DNA of 64,000 nt from Lewinellaceae bacterium (GTDB lineage Bacteria; Bacteroidota; Bacteroidia; Chitinophagales; Saprospiraceae), in contig JACJYO010000003.1 of assembly GCA_020636075.1 (NCBI GenBank), positions 558,001 to 622,000 on the forward strand, written 5' to 3'. The notes beneath the pieces are model-generated. The model was given only the letters and a program-made list of their open reading frames with translations, made no database searches and was not told the origin of the DNA. Made by a program: the position numbers and the translations under genes. Shown in pieces: positions 18,360-26,534 of this stretch. How positions within the stretch are numbered: the first letter of the stretch is position 1; every line of letters begins with the position of its first letter.

Positions 18360-19157
18360 ATGCAATCCTCCAGTTTCGACCCGGTCGCCGCCACATACGA
18401 CGCGCAATTCACCCATACAGTTGTCGGCCGTCTGCAACGGGCGGTGGTGCAGGATTATTTGCAGGCGAAGGTCGGGCCTGGTACCACGGTGCTTGAACTA
18501 AACTGCGGCACCGGGGCCGATGCCCTTTGGCTGGCCAAACAGGGTTGCACGGTTCTCGCTACCGACAGCTCAGCGGAAATGTTGCGCATTACGGCAGAAA
18601 AAGCCCGGGCAATCAATCAGCAACACCGCATTCAAACCCAACTGCTCGATCTTCGGGACTTGCCGCCTGACCTGCCCTGGTTCGATCTGGTTTTTTCCAA
18701 TTTTGGCGGCCTGAACTGTTTATCGCCTGAAGACCTGGAAAAACTGGGCGCTGCCATTCCCGGCCTGCTCCAACCTGGGGGTTTGTTTGTGGCCGTGATC
18801 ATGGGGCGTTTTTGTTGGTGGGAATCGCTGTATTTCAGTCTGAAAATTCAATTTGGGCAGGCAATCCGACGCTGGCGCGGAGGCCCGGTGGATGCACCTT
18901 TGGGTGGTGGAGGCCATATTCCAACCTGGTACTATGCGCCTGCGGAGTTCAGGAGTTTTTTACCAAACCTCACCCTACAAACCGTGCAGCCTGTCGGGTT
19001 TTGGCTGCCGCCGTCCTACCTCGATCCCTGGTTTGGCCGAAGACCCGGCCTGTTGCGCAGTTTGAATTTTTTAGAAAAAAAATGCCGCGGGCGCTTATGG
19101 GCCTACGGAGCGGATCATGTCATGTTGGTATTTAGAGACGGACAGAATTCCCCTTAA
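18360..19157 (+). CDS. SAM-dependent class I methyltransferase
   Basis: 265 residues from ATG 18360. Motif I is TVLELNCGTGADALWLAKQG, motif II VLATDSSAEML, then FDLVFSNFGGLNCL. The first lines (FDPVAATYDAQFTHT) are typical of small-molecule methyltransferases of the UbiE/Methyltransf_11 type. The substrate cannot be told. It is the last gene of the co-directional run beginning at 16738 and ends 12 bases before the convergent HemC-like gene. Confidence 0.88.
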   Translation: MQSSSFDPVAATYDAQFTHTVVGRLQRAVVQDYLQAKVGPGTTVLELNCGTGADALWLAKQGCTVLATDSSAEMLRITAEKARAINQQHRIQTQLLDLRDLPPDLPWFDLVFSNFGGLNCLSPEDLEKLGAAIPGLLQPGGLFVAVIMGRFCWWESLYFSLKIQFGQAIRRWRGGPVDAPLGGGGHIPTWYYAPAEFRSFLPNLTLQTVQPVGFWLPPSYLDPWFGRRPGLLRSLNFLEKKCRGRLWAYGADHVMLVFRDGQNSP

Positions 19158-19169
19158 AAAATAAGACTA

Positions 19170-19976
19170 CTACCCTTGCAACTGTGCTACCAGTTTTTCG
19201 GCCAGGCCTGCATTGGTGCTTTGCGAAAGCCGGGCGCGTTGCAATGCTCCGTTCAGTTCAGCAGCAACAAATGCGTGATAGTTTCCGGTGGCATCGCGTT
19301 CCACATACACGCCCAGTGCTGTTTCGCCATCGAGCAGTTGTACCACCTTGCGTTCTACATTGGTCATTGCCGATACCTCGGTGTGGTGTATTTGTTTGAG
19401 CAGGCGGCGGGTAGGCAGATCATCGCGGTGGGTAAGCCAGGCCAGCACTCCCTGGGCCGGGGCGGGAACAAATTCACGCGGATGTAATTCGAGCACTTCC
19501 AGACCATCCAGATCAAGGCTCAGCGCTTGCACGGTGGCGGCTTCTAGAAAAATGGCGTCCGTGGTACCGGTACGCAGTTGTTGAAGTTCGCCGTGTGTTG
19601 GGTGGACGTTGACATCGGGTCGGATATCCAGCAACTGAGTTTTGCGCCGGACGCTTGATGTATTAACCGTCGCGCCTTTTTTCAAACGAAAGATCTGCGT
19701 TTTATCCACTGCTTCAGGCCGGATCACCAGCAGGTCTGCAGGATTGCCGCGGCTGGAAACAGCGGTAATTACCAGCCCCTCAGGTTGTACGACGGGCAAC
19801 TTGTCCATAGCCCCAACGCTCAGCTGAACCGTGCCGCGCAGCAGCGCCGCATTGACATCTTCGAGAATGGCGATTTCGCTTTCCACCCCGATGCGCTGTA
19901 GTTCCGTCTGGGTAAATTCGGCCTGCCAGCGGGCAAGAGCATTGTCCGGGATTCCAATTTTTAGCATAGCATTCAT
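19170..19976 (-). CDS. HemC-like protein lacking the cofactor cysteine (divergent hydroxymethylbilane synthase paralogue)
   Basis: 268 residues, shorter than HemC (~310). The fold signature is clear: ALARWQAEFTQTEL near the N-terminus, NTSSVRRKTQLLDIRPDV (107-115 core SSVRRKTQL) and EFVPAPAQGVLAW (169-180). But landmarks for catalysis are gone: the N-terminal 'GTR-S-LA' is GIPDNALA; the 'VHSMKDVP' segment with the catalytic Asp reads LSVGAMDKLPV; and the 'GGCQxPxG' loop whose cysteine carries the dipyrromethane cofactor reads DGETALGVYV. The whole protein contains no cysteine. It therefore cannot work as a normal porphobilinogen deaminase. It overlaps the end of bshA by 4 bases and is translated after it. 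Function unknown; possibly ligand binding. Confidence 0.75.
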   Translation of the reverse strand: MNAMLKIGIPDNALARWQAEFTQTELQRIGVESEIAILEDVNAALLRGTVQLSVGAMDKLPVVQPEGLVITAVSSRGNPADLLVIRPEAVDKTQIFRLKKGATVNTSSVRRKTQLLDIRPDVNVHPTHGELQQLRTGTTDAIFLEAATVQALSLDLDGLEVLELHPREFVPAPAQGVLAWLTHRDDLPTRRLLKQIHHTEVSAMTNVERKVVQLLDGETALGVYVERDATGNYHAFVAAELNGALQRARLSQSTNAGLAEKLVAQLQG

Positions 19977-21115
19977 TCCACTTTTGTCACGCTGCGTTCC
20001 AGCACCTCTTCATAATAGGCCTCGTAGTCGGGCAGGATGTTGTTCAGGTCGAAGCGTTTGGCCTGTGCCAGGGCATTTTCCCGGAATTGTTGCAACAGCG
20101 TGTCGTTTTGCAACAGTTCGATGGAATAACGCGCCATCTCATCAATGTCGCCCGGGTTGCTGGTATAGCCCGTCACACCGTGCAGGTTGACCTCGGGCAA
20201 GCCGCCGCTGTTGGATGAGATAACCGGCACTTCGCAAGCCATGGCTTCCAGGGCCGCCAGGCCGAAACTTTCACTTTCGGAGGGGATCACGAACAGGTCG
20301 CAGATGGCCAGCAATTCTTCGATGGCATCCTGTTTGCCGAGAAAGCGCACGTCTTCGCATATGCCCAGCTGACGGCAAAGGCGTTCGGTATTTTGCCGTT
20401 CAGGGCCGTCACCGATCATAAGCAGTTTGGAGGGCACCAGATCGTGCACTCTTTTGAAAATATGCACAACGTCCTCCACCCGTTTCACCTTGCGAAAATT
20501 GGAGGTGTGGGCAATGATGCGCTCGCCATTGGGGGCCAGAATTTTTTTGAAATGGTCCTTGTCAACCTTCCGGAAGCGCTCGAAATCGATGAAATTGTAG
20601 ATCACCCGGATGTTGCGCTCGATGTTGAATAATCGCTGGGTATCCTCCTTCAGGCTTTGGGAAACGGTGGTCACCCCGTCGCTTTTGTTGATGCTGAACT
20701 CCACGACCGGCGCAAAAGCGCGGTTGTTGCCCACCAGGGTAATATCGGTGCCGTGGAGGGTGGTCACCACCGGCACGTAACGGCCTTGCGTGAGCAGGAT
20801 TTTTTTCGCCATGTAGGCCACTGCCGCATGCGGGATGGCGTAGTGCACGTGGAGCAAGTCAAGGTTTTGGTAACGCACGACATCCACAATGGTGGAAGTG
20901 AGCGCCGTGTCGTAGGGTGGGTACTCAAAAAGCGGGTAGTCGTCGCTATCGACTTCGTGGTAAAACACATTTTCGTGGAAATGCGCAAGACGTACGGGGC
21001 GGCGGTAAGTGATGAAGTGCACTTCATGGCCTTTGCGGGCCAGGCCCAGGCCCAACTCGGTGGCAATCACCCCGGAGCCGCCGTAGGTCGGGTAACAAAC
21101 AATGCCAATTTTCAT
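19973..21115 (-). CDS. bshA: N-acetyl-alpha-D-glucosaminyl L-malate synthase BshA
   Basis: 380 residues, full length for the family. GT4 retaining glycosyltransferase: KIGIVCYPTYGGSGVIATEL at the N-terminus is the BshA signature, with EVHFITYRRPVRL, HVHYAIPHA, VTTLHGTDITLVG, and the C-terminal donor site VIPSESESFGLAALEAM. BshA joins GlcNAc from UDP-GlcNAc to L-malate, the first step of bacillithiol synthesis, in the cytoplasm. bshB and bshC are not in the window. It is the first gene of a two-gene unit with the HemC-like gene; about 430 bases of repeat-rich DNA precede it. Confidence 0.95.
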   Translation of the reverse strand: MKIGIVCYPTYGGSGVIATELGLGLARKGHEVHFITYRRPVRLAHFHENVFYHEVDSDDYPLFEYPPYDTALTSTIVDVVRYQNLDLLHVHYAIPHAAVAYMAKKILLTQGRYVPVVTTLHGTDITLVGNNRAFAPVVEFSINKSDGVTTVSQSLKEDTQRLFNIERNIRVIYNFIDFERFRKVDKDHFKKILAPNGERIIAHTSNFRKVKRVEDVVHIFKRVHDLVPSKLLMIGDGPERQNTERLCRQLGICEDVRFLGKQDAIEELLAICDLFVIPSESESFGLAALEAMACEVPVISSNSGGLPEVNLHGVTGYTSNPGDIDEMARYSIELLQNDTLLQQFRENALAQAKRFDLNNILPDYEAYYEEVLERSVTKVE

Positions 21116-21296
21116 GTTTTCTGATTCCTGCTGAAACGATTAATTCCTGTTGCACACGAATAAACAACGAAAATCCGGAAAAGGTCAGAGAAACCGACAA
21201 TGTTGGGAAAAATGGGGATTAGAGGTGGGTATCGCAGATGGAAATGCAGAGGTCGCTCCTCCCTCATCCCTCGTTTCACAGCTCGAGCCATCAAAC

Positions 21297-21502
21297 TTCT
21301 TAGCCCAGGCTTTCAGGCCTGGGAAAAAATGAAACGCTGTCCCAGGCCTGAAGGCCTGGGCTGAGAAACGCGAAATGAAGGCCTGGGCTGAGAAACGCGA
21401 AATGAAGGCCTGGGTTGAGAAACGCGAAATGAAGGCCTGGGCTGAGAAACGCGAAATGAAGGCCTGGGCTTGAAATGCGAAGTGAAGGCATGAGTTGAAA
21501 AG
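21297..21502. repeat. Composite hairpin element followed by a 27-bp tandem array
   Basis: At 21297-21367 two opposed CCAGGCC palindromes are joined by AAAAAATGAAACGC; the same ~70-bp composite occurs at 23451-23520 in the same orientation. It runs into a tandem array of a 27-bp unit (GAAGGCCTGGG-CTGAGAAACGCGAAAT) at 21350-21376, 21377-21403, 21404-21430 and 21431-21457, then a 26-bp variant and a decayed sixth unit to ~21502. Units differ at one or two places. Because the unit is divisible by three, the reverse strand gives a repetitive open frame, which I do not accept as a gene. The rest of the gap 21116-21546 holds nothing I recognise. Confidence 0.85.
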
Positions 21503-21546
21503 GATGCAGGGAACAAAAGGGAATGAGCAGCCGCAGAGCAGCATCG

Positions 21547-22395
21547 CTATCGCACATTTACCGTGTAGGTTTTTTCAAAAATGCGCACCGAATCGGTTAA
21601 CAGATCATGCGTTTCAATGCGAATATGTAGGGGTTGTGGGCCAGGTGTTTTATAAACAGTGGAAAACATCGCTTTGCCCTTATGGATTGTAGCCTCCTGC
21701 TGATTAACCCAGGCCCGATCGTTTGAGTGAAACTCATGTGTGCTATAGGAACCCAAAAAAGCTATAAACGTGATTGCCTCTCCGGCGGCCAGGCAGCCAC
21801 TGATCGGAATCAGGTAGGGGCGGTAGGCATCAAAACCACAATACGGAGCACTTACTTTTTGCAAAAGGTAGTACAGCGCCACTTCATAGTTGGCGAATAT
21901 ATTGTTGGTCAGGCAATTCCGTAAAACGGTACGTTGTGCAGCATTCGTGTTGGACAAGTTGCAGAGTAGATTCTCCCGCAAAGCAGGTTGAAGCACTGCA
22001 TTATAGAACGCGCTGACGTCGGGGTCTTTATCAAAATAGATGGCCAGTGTATCGCAATAGTTAAGGAGCAGCCGCTGTTCTGCCTCCGGTGAAAGGTCTC
22101 CGCTCTTAAATTTATTCATAACGGTTTCGGCCAGGCGTGTTGCACTTTTAGAATGATAATACGACTGTACAGTGTAGTCATTAAAATATGCGCGTGCTTC
22201 GGTTTCTATTGCTTCGCTTAAAAACTGTGCAGAATAGCGCATTTGCTTATCCGATTTTTCAAAACTCTGATTCAAGGCCTTGAATAAAACCGCCGCACCA
22301 TCTTCCCGGATATTTTTCAAAACAAAGAAGCCAATTATGCCAATTGCCAAAATATGCAAGCCATGGACCAGGAATAGTTGATAGCGATTACTCAT
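21547..22395 (-). CDS. GldM-like single-pass membrane protein, short form (second of a pair)
   Basis: 282 residues. One membrane helix (~8-27, LVHGLHILAIGIIGFFVL) is followed by a helical periplasmic part (30-190) and a beta domain (~195-282) with LAAGEAITFIAFLGSYS and the closing strands. This order (N-terminal helix, helical hairpin, beta domain with 'G-E-x-F-x-A-x-x-F-L-x-x-Y') matches domains D1 and D2 of GldM, the T9SS motor protein, but the protein stops before D3-D4. Sequence similarity to true GldM is weak, so the family call is inference from layout. It overlaps the upstream gene by 4 bases. No gldK, gldL or gldN is nearby. Confidence 0.55.
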   Translation of the reverse strand: MSNRYQLFLVHGLHILAIGIIGFFVLKNIREDGAAVLFKALNQSFEKSDKQMRYSAQFLSEAIETEARAYFNDYTVQSYYHSKSATRLAETVMNKFKSGDLSPEAEQRLLLNYCDTLAIYFDKDPDVSAFYNAVLQPALRENLLCNLSNTNAAQRTVLRNCLTNNIFANYEVALYYLLQKVSAPYCGFDAYRPYLIPISGCLAAGEAITFIAFLGSYSTHEFHSNDRAWVNQQEATIHKGKAMFSTVYKTPGPQPLHIRIETHDLLTDSVRIFEKTYTVNVR

Positions 22396-23279
22396 GGCTT
22401 CAAGATGTTAAGTTCAATTTCGTATGCACAACTTGCTATTTGCCCAGTAAGCGGATTCGTCAGCAGGATTTTTACTTTATTGGTGTGCCTGCCAGGACGT
22501 GGATAGATCTGCTGAAACTCCGCAATGCCATTTCGGACCGGGTATTTTTTTTCATTGACAAATAGCTCCATACTATCCGGATTGCTGGCATAGGCAACAA
22601 GGTCTATCCTGCCGGTAAAGGCTTGGCCAACCCTGGGGCAATTGGTCGGTTCAAAAACGGGAATCGTCGTGAACGCCATTTCCTCCGAAGTAATTTGTGT
22701 TTGCAGGTAATCCAAAACCAGGTTTAAGGCCAACACTGATTTCCACTCCAAATCCTCCAGATACAAGTCCACCTTGGAAGCCGGCACATGCCTGAAAAAC
22801 GCATGCATTTCCGGTGTATTCAATGCCGCTGCCGGTTGGAAAACCAACTTCTGCAAATCGGCTTCCAGCATAGAATTCCGGTCGATAAATAAAAAAAGAG
22901 AATCGCTGAGTTGTTGGAGCAAAGCTGCCAATTGTTCAATATTCTCTGTGCCGACGCTTTCCGGCGTTCGTTTGAGTGTGCCGAGTCGGTTTCGGCAAAC
23001 CTGAACCTGGTCCGTTGCTGCTTTCGCCTTTCTTCGGGCCTGTTCGTTGCGCGCCATCTTGTAGGCATCGGCAACCTTGTGTATTTCCGTAAGTCTGTAT
23101 TTATTAAGCCGTTCCGTCGAAACTACACCCTGCACCACCGTATTTTTCAAAACAGGTTCCAATTCAGCGTAATAATCCGTACAATAATCGTAGGCCAAAT
23201 AGCCGCTCAAGGCGAGGATAAGCGCCCAATAGACAAAAAAGATTCGGTATTTGAAGAACCGGGGAAGCGGGGTGGACAT
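22392..23279 (-). CDS. GldM-like single-pass membrane protein, short form (first of a pair)
   Basis: 295 residues from the ATG at 23279 (MSTPLPRFFKYRIFF); a longer upstream frame to 23354 lacks support. Membrane helix ~11-30; helical domain to ~190 including LDYLQTQITSEEMAF, which mirrors the GldM end-of-D1 pattern 'VLNYLxxQI'; beta domain from ~205 with MELFVNEKKYPVRNGIAEF and VKILLTNPLTGQ, which mirrors GldM D2 ('x-x-Y-V-x-G-x-x-L-P-V-x-x-G-K-A'). D3 and D4 are absent. Translationally coupled to the second copy (4-base overlap). Expected location: inner membrane with a periplasmic body. A role as an alternative or accessory motor rod is inference. Confidence 0.6.
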   Translation of the reverse strand: MSTPLPRFFKYRIFFVYWALILALSGYLAYDYCTDYYAELEPVLKNTVVQGVVSTERLNKYRLTEIHKVADAYKMARNEQARRKAKAATDQVQVCRNRLGTLKRTPESVGTENIEQLAALLQQLSDSLFLFIDRNSMLEADLQKLVFQPAAALNTPEMHAFFRHVPASKVDLYLEDLEWKSVLALNLVLDYLQTQITSEEMAFTTIPVFEPTNCPRVGQAFTGRIDLVAYASNPDSMELFVNEKKYPVRNGIAEFQQIYPRPGRHTNKVKILLTNPLTGQIASCAYEIELNILKP

Positions 23280-23395
23280 ATCGTTTAGTTTGGTTGTAAA
23301 AACGGTAGCGGGGGATAGGGTATTGTTAGCAGCTTGTCTGGCGTCCTCCCACATAGCCCCGCAACTTTCACTGCCCCAAATCTCAGCCCGGCCTT

Positions 23396-23550
23396 TATTT
23401 CGCGATTCTCAGCCCGGGCCTTCAATCTTCTTAGCCCAGGCCTTCAATCTTCTCAGCCCAGGCCTTCAGGCCTGGGAAAAAATGAAACGCCGCCCCAGGC
23501 CTGAAGGCCTGGGCTGAGAACCGGGCTGAGAACCGGGCTGAAAATTGGGC
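23396..23550. repeat. Second copy of the composite hairpin, with degenerate flanking repeats
   Basis: 23451-23520 repeats the element at 21297-21367 nearly base for base, same orientation, including AAAAAATGAAACGC between the two palindromes. Before it, TTCTCAGCCC-GGCCTTCAA-type units recur three times (23404-23458), the reverse complement of the array unit at 21.4 kb; after it GAACCGGGCTGA is repeated twice. The two composites lie on either side of the GldM-like pair. Nothing else is recognisable in 23280-23657 except a weak TATCTTTG box at 23636-23643 before the next gene. Confidence 0.8.
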
Positions 23551-23657
23551 TAGGGAAATGGAAGGCCGGGGGAAACCCAGGAACGCCAAAAACCTCAAAT
23601 TTGGTCCAACAGATTAATCTTTTCCCCCACAGGCCTATCTTTGGAAGTTCAATCCGC

Positions 23658-26297
23658 ATGTATATGAAAAACACGATACTCCGCCTTTTTGCCTTCCTTT
23701 TTCTAAGTTTTTTAACAGTCCAGGCCACTCAAGCGCAGCAATGCACGTACCGGCTAAATATGCACGACGACTTCGGCGACGGCTGGAACGGCGGCGTGCT
23801 CACCGTGACCAACGGCACATCGACCTACAAGTTTTCCCTGGTCGATGTCGATGTTCTGGGCAACGGCACCGACAGCACGGTCACTTTCAGCGTCACCGAT
23901 GGGCTGCCGCTGACGCTGAGTTGGGCAGCCGGTAGTTTTGACTATGAGGTGTCGTACTCCCTGCTCGATAACGACGGCGAGGTGCTTTTCGAAATTACGG
24001 AACCGGCTGTGGGCGTGAACTATTCCGAGCCGGTGGGCTGTGTGGCTTGCATAAAACCGCAGAATGTGCAAATCGAAAATGTGTACGACGACCGCACCAA
24101 AGTGCGCTGGAGCCAGGGCGTCGGTACCAGCACACCCATTGGCTGGTGGGTGGTGTACGGCCCTACCGGGTTTACCGCCGGCGCCGGGGATACGCTGTAC
24201 GTGACCACGCCCAAAGCGACGATCACCGGTTTGCAGAAAAAAACCATGTACGATTTTTATGTACAACAAAACTGCCTGAACGGCGATACGGGCGCCCTCG
24301 TCGGACCTTACACTTTTGAAACATACCGTTCGAACGACGTGGGCGTTACCGCAGTGATCAGTCCGCAAAACAGTTGCGATCTCGGGGTGGAAACCGTGCG
24401 TTTTGCCTTGAGCAATTTCGGCGCAAAACCACAATCGCTGGTGCGCTACAAATACAGTGTTAACGGCATCCCCGTCGGAATTCCGTTCCCGCAAGACGGA
24501 CTGTACACCGATATTTTGGGCAAAGACAGCACCGAGATCATCGAATTTGAAACGCAATACGATTTTTCCCAGCCGGGTGAATACACGATCGCCGTGTGGG
24601 CAGAACTGAACACGGATGAGTACACGGCCAACGACACGTTTTATTACTACGTCGTCAACCGGCTGGTGGTGCCGTACCATCAGAATTTCGAAACCTGGTC
24701 GGGCGGCTGGTATGCCGGCAAACCCGATACGGTGGATACCGATGCTTCCTGGGCATTTGGCCAACCGACCGGCACTTTGATCCCGGCAGCGGCCAGCGGC
24801 CTGAATGCCTGGGTGACCAACCTTGACGGCGCTTACAACCTCAGCGAGTTTTCGTACCTGTATTCCCCTTGTTTTGACTTCAGCGACCTGACGGAAGATC
24901 CCGTGCTGGAGTTTTCTCTGAGCCACGACACCGAGCTCGAGTTTGATGGCGGCTGGCTGGAAATGTCGTTCGACGACGGCGCCAACTGGATGAAAGTGGG
25001 CGCTATCGGGGAGGGCCTCAACTGGTACAACTACGACAACAGCTTCACCAACCTGGGCGCGGTGTGGGCCGGCAACAGCCTGGGTTGGCAAACTGCCCGC
25101 CACCGGCTCGACGGGGTGGGCGGCGAAGCCCGGGTGCATCTGCGTTTTGTGTTCAGCGCCGATGATTTTGTGCAGGGCGAAGGTCTCGGCATAGACGACG
25201 TCCGGATCTACCTGCCCGTGGCAAACGATCTGGCGGGCATCGGCGTGGCCACCCTGACCGAGGACCAGGAGTGCGGCCGGGCCGACGATGTTGTGGTCTT
25301 CCGCATGGCCAATTTTGGCGCACAACCGCAAACGGTGTTTCAGGTAGGCTATTCGCTCAACGGCACGGCGCCGGTTATTGAAAATGTAGGGCCGCTCACC
25401 CTGAATCCCGACGAGGTACTGGACTACACGTTTAACCAAACCTTCGATAGCCGCGACGGCGTTTTTGCCATCCAGGCCTGGTCGGTGCTGGCAAATGATC
25501 AAAATCCGTCCAACGACAGCGCAGCACTGCACACGGTAAACCACCTGCCGGCGCCACTGCCTTTGTTTGAAAATTTTGAAAGTGGCGTACTGCCACCGGG
25601 CTGGGCTACCAACGGGTTTATCACCAGCGACCACAACAATATTTCCGAAGTGTTGGCTGTAAATCTGTACGAGTTCAACCCCACTTCCACCACCAATTTG
25701 CCGCGGCTGGGCTTTGTGGCCCCAACCGACTCTTTGCGGTTTGACTACCGGATCACCAATTTTAATGGCGGCGGCACAGCCCCCACCGTTTTAACCGGCG
25801 GGACAAAATTCGAGGTGCAAGTGTCGACCGACTGTGGCGATACATTTCAAACGCTGTACACCATCAACAGCAGCAACCACTTCCCCGGCGTGGGGTTGAA
25901 GCCTATTGCGGTTGGTTTGGGTGACTATGCCGGCCAAGGGATAAATATTCGCTTCCGCGGAACCTGGGGCGCCGGGGATTTTTATTTCGATCTCGACAAC
26001 ATCAACGTCGGCCCGGTAAGCACCCCGGTGCGCACGATCGATGCCCTGACCAATCTGCGGGTGTATCCCAACCCGACGGATGGACCCGCCACACTATCGG
26101 CTGCGTTTGCGCGTCCGGTCGACTTAAACGTGCAACTCCTTGACCTGACGGGCCGTACCCTCTGGCAAACCGGAGCGTTGCACACCGACCAATTTTCAAC
26201 GGAACTCAATTTGAACTACTTGCCTGCCGGCATTTACCTGGTACGGGTACAAGCCGACGGACAAGCCACGGTGCGCAAACTGGTGGTTGGGCGATAA
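23658..26297 (+). CDS. T9SS-exported multidomain surface protein
   Basis: About 879 residues from ATG 23658 (a second ATG follows at 23664). Signal peptide ends ATQAQQ. In order: a C-x-x-C-poor beta domain with MHDDFGDGWNGG, typical of T9SS cargo; a fibronectin-III-like domain (~140-235, ITGLQKKTMYDFYVQQNC); two CARDB-like domains, each opening with 'NDVGVTAV' or 'NDLAGIGVATL' and containing YKYSVNG or GYSLNG; two MAM/jelly-roll-like domains (YHQNFETWSGGWY and LPLFENFESGVLPPGWA); and a type A sorting domain (VYPNPTDGPATLS ... LPAGIYLVRVQ). No catalytic site is visible; adhesion or surface-layer function is likely. A TATCTTTG -7 box lies 15 bases before the start. Confidence 0.88.
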   Translation: MYMKNTILRLFAFLFLSFLTVQATQAQQCTYRLNMHDDFGDGWNGGVLTVTNGTSTYKFSLVDVDVLGNGTDSTVTFSVTDGLPLTLSWAAGSFDYEVSYSLLDNDGEVLFEITEPAVGVNYSEPVGCVACIKPQNVQIENVYDDRTKVRWSQGVGTSTPIGWWVVYGPTGFTAGAGDTLYVTTPKATITGLQKKTMYDFYVQQNCLNGDTGALVGPYTFETYRSNDVGVTAVISPQNSCDLGVETVRFALSNFGAKPQSLVRYKYSVNGIPVGIPFPQDGLYTDILGKDSTEIIEFETQYDFSQPGEYTIAVWAELNTDEYTANDTFYYYVVNRLVVPYHQNFETWSGGWYAGKPDTVDTDASWAFGQPTGTLIPAAASGLNAWVTNLDGAYNLSEFSYLYSPCFDFSDLTEDPVLEFSLSHDTELEFDGGWLEMSFDDGANWMKVGAIGEGLNWYNYDNSFTNLGAVWAGNSLGWQTARHRLDGVGGEARVHLRFVFSADDFVQGEGLGIDDVRIYLPVANDLAGIGVATLTEDQECGRADDVVVFRMANFGAQPQTVFQVGYSLNGTAPVIENVGPLTLNPDEVLDYTFNQTFDSRDGVFAIQAWSVLANDQNPSNDSAALHTVNHLPAPLPLFENFESGVLPPGWATNGFITSDHNNISEVLAVNLYEFNPTSTTNLPRLGFVAPTDSLRFDYRITNFNGGGTAPTVLTGGTKFEVQVSTDCGDTFQTLYTINSSNHFPGVGLKPIAVGLGDYAGQGINIRFRGTWGAGDFYFDLDNINVGPVSTPVRTIDALTNLRVYPNPTDGPATLSAAFARPVDLNVQLLDLTGRTLWQTGALHTDQFSTELNLNYLPAGIYLVRVQADGQATVRKLVVGR

Positions 26298-26346
26298 AAC
26301 GCACTGGTATTTTTGCCGCTCATATGTTTGTCGGGCCATGCGAGTA

Positions 26347-26488
26347 CTTGTCCTGCGACTTATACGGGTTCACGTTACAAGCCGACAATAATCGATTCCA
26401 GATGTCTCCCCCGCAGGGCGGGGTCGACATCTGAATCGATAATGTATTATCAGGTATTTATTTGAAACCATATAAGCCGTAGGACGAG
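26347..26488. repeat. Nested inverted repeat downstream of the T9SS cargo gene
   Basis: Outer arms GTCCTGCGACTTATACGGGTT (from 26350) and the reverse complement of AACCATATAAGCCGTAGGAC (26467-26486) pair over about 17 of 20 positions. Inside, ATCGATTCCAGATGTC and GACATCTGAATCGAT enclose CCCCCGC-AGG-GCGGGG. Such a nested palindrome could terminate the upstream gene and may be a decayed MITE; no ORF is inside. The remaining bases of 26298-26534 show nothing else. Confidence 0.6.
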
Positions 26489-26534
26489 TAAGATACCTCC
26501 GTGCTCTCCGTGCCTCCGTGGTGCAAAAACTCCA

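Noticed and set aside
19170..19976. Naming the gene hemC
   Set aside because: The cofactor cysteine and the catalytic Asp loop are absent, so the enzymatic name would mislead.
21350..21502. The tandem array as a CRISPR
   Set aside because: Units are directly adjacent with no unique spacers and no cas genes are present.
21300..21557. A repetitive minus-strand frame over the 27-bp array
   Set aside because: It exists only because the repeat unit is divisible by three; no start signal or homology.
23754..25634. A 626-codon open frame on the minus strand opposite the T9SS cargo gene
   Set aside because: The plus-strand frame has a signal peptide, recognisable domains and a sorting tail; the antisense frame is rich in His, Arg and Gly with no family pattern, an effect of codon bias.
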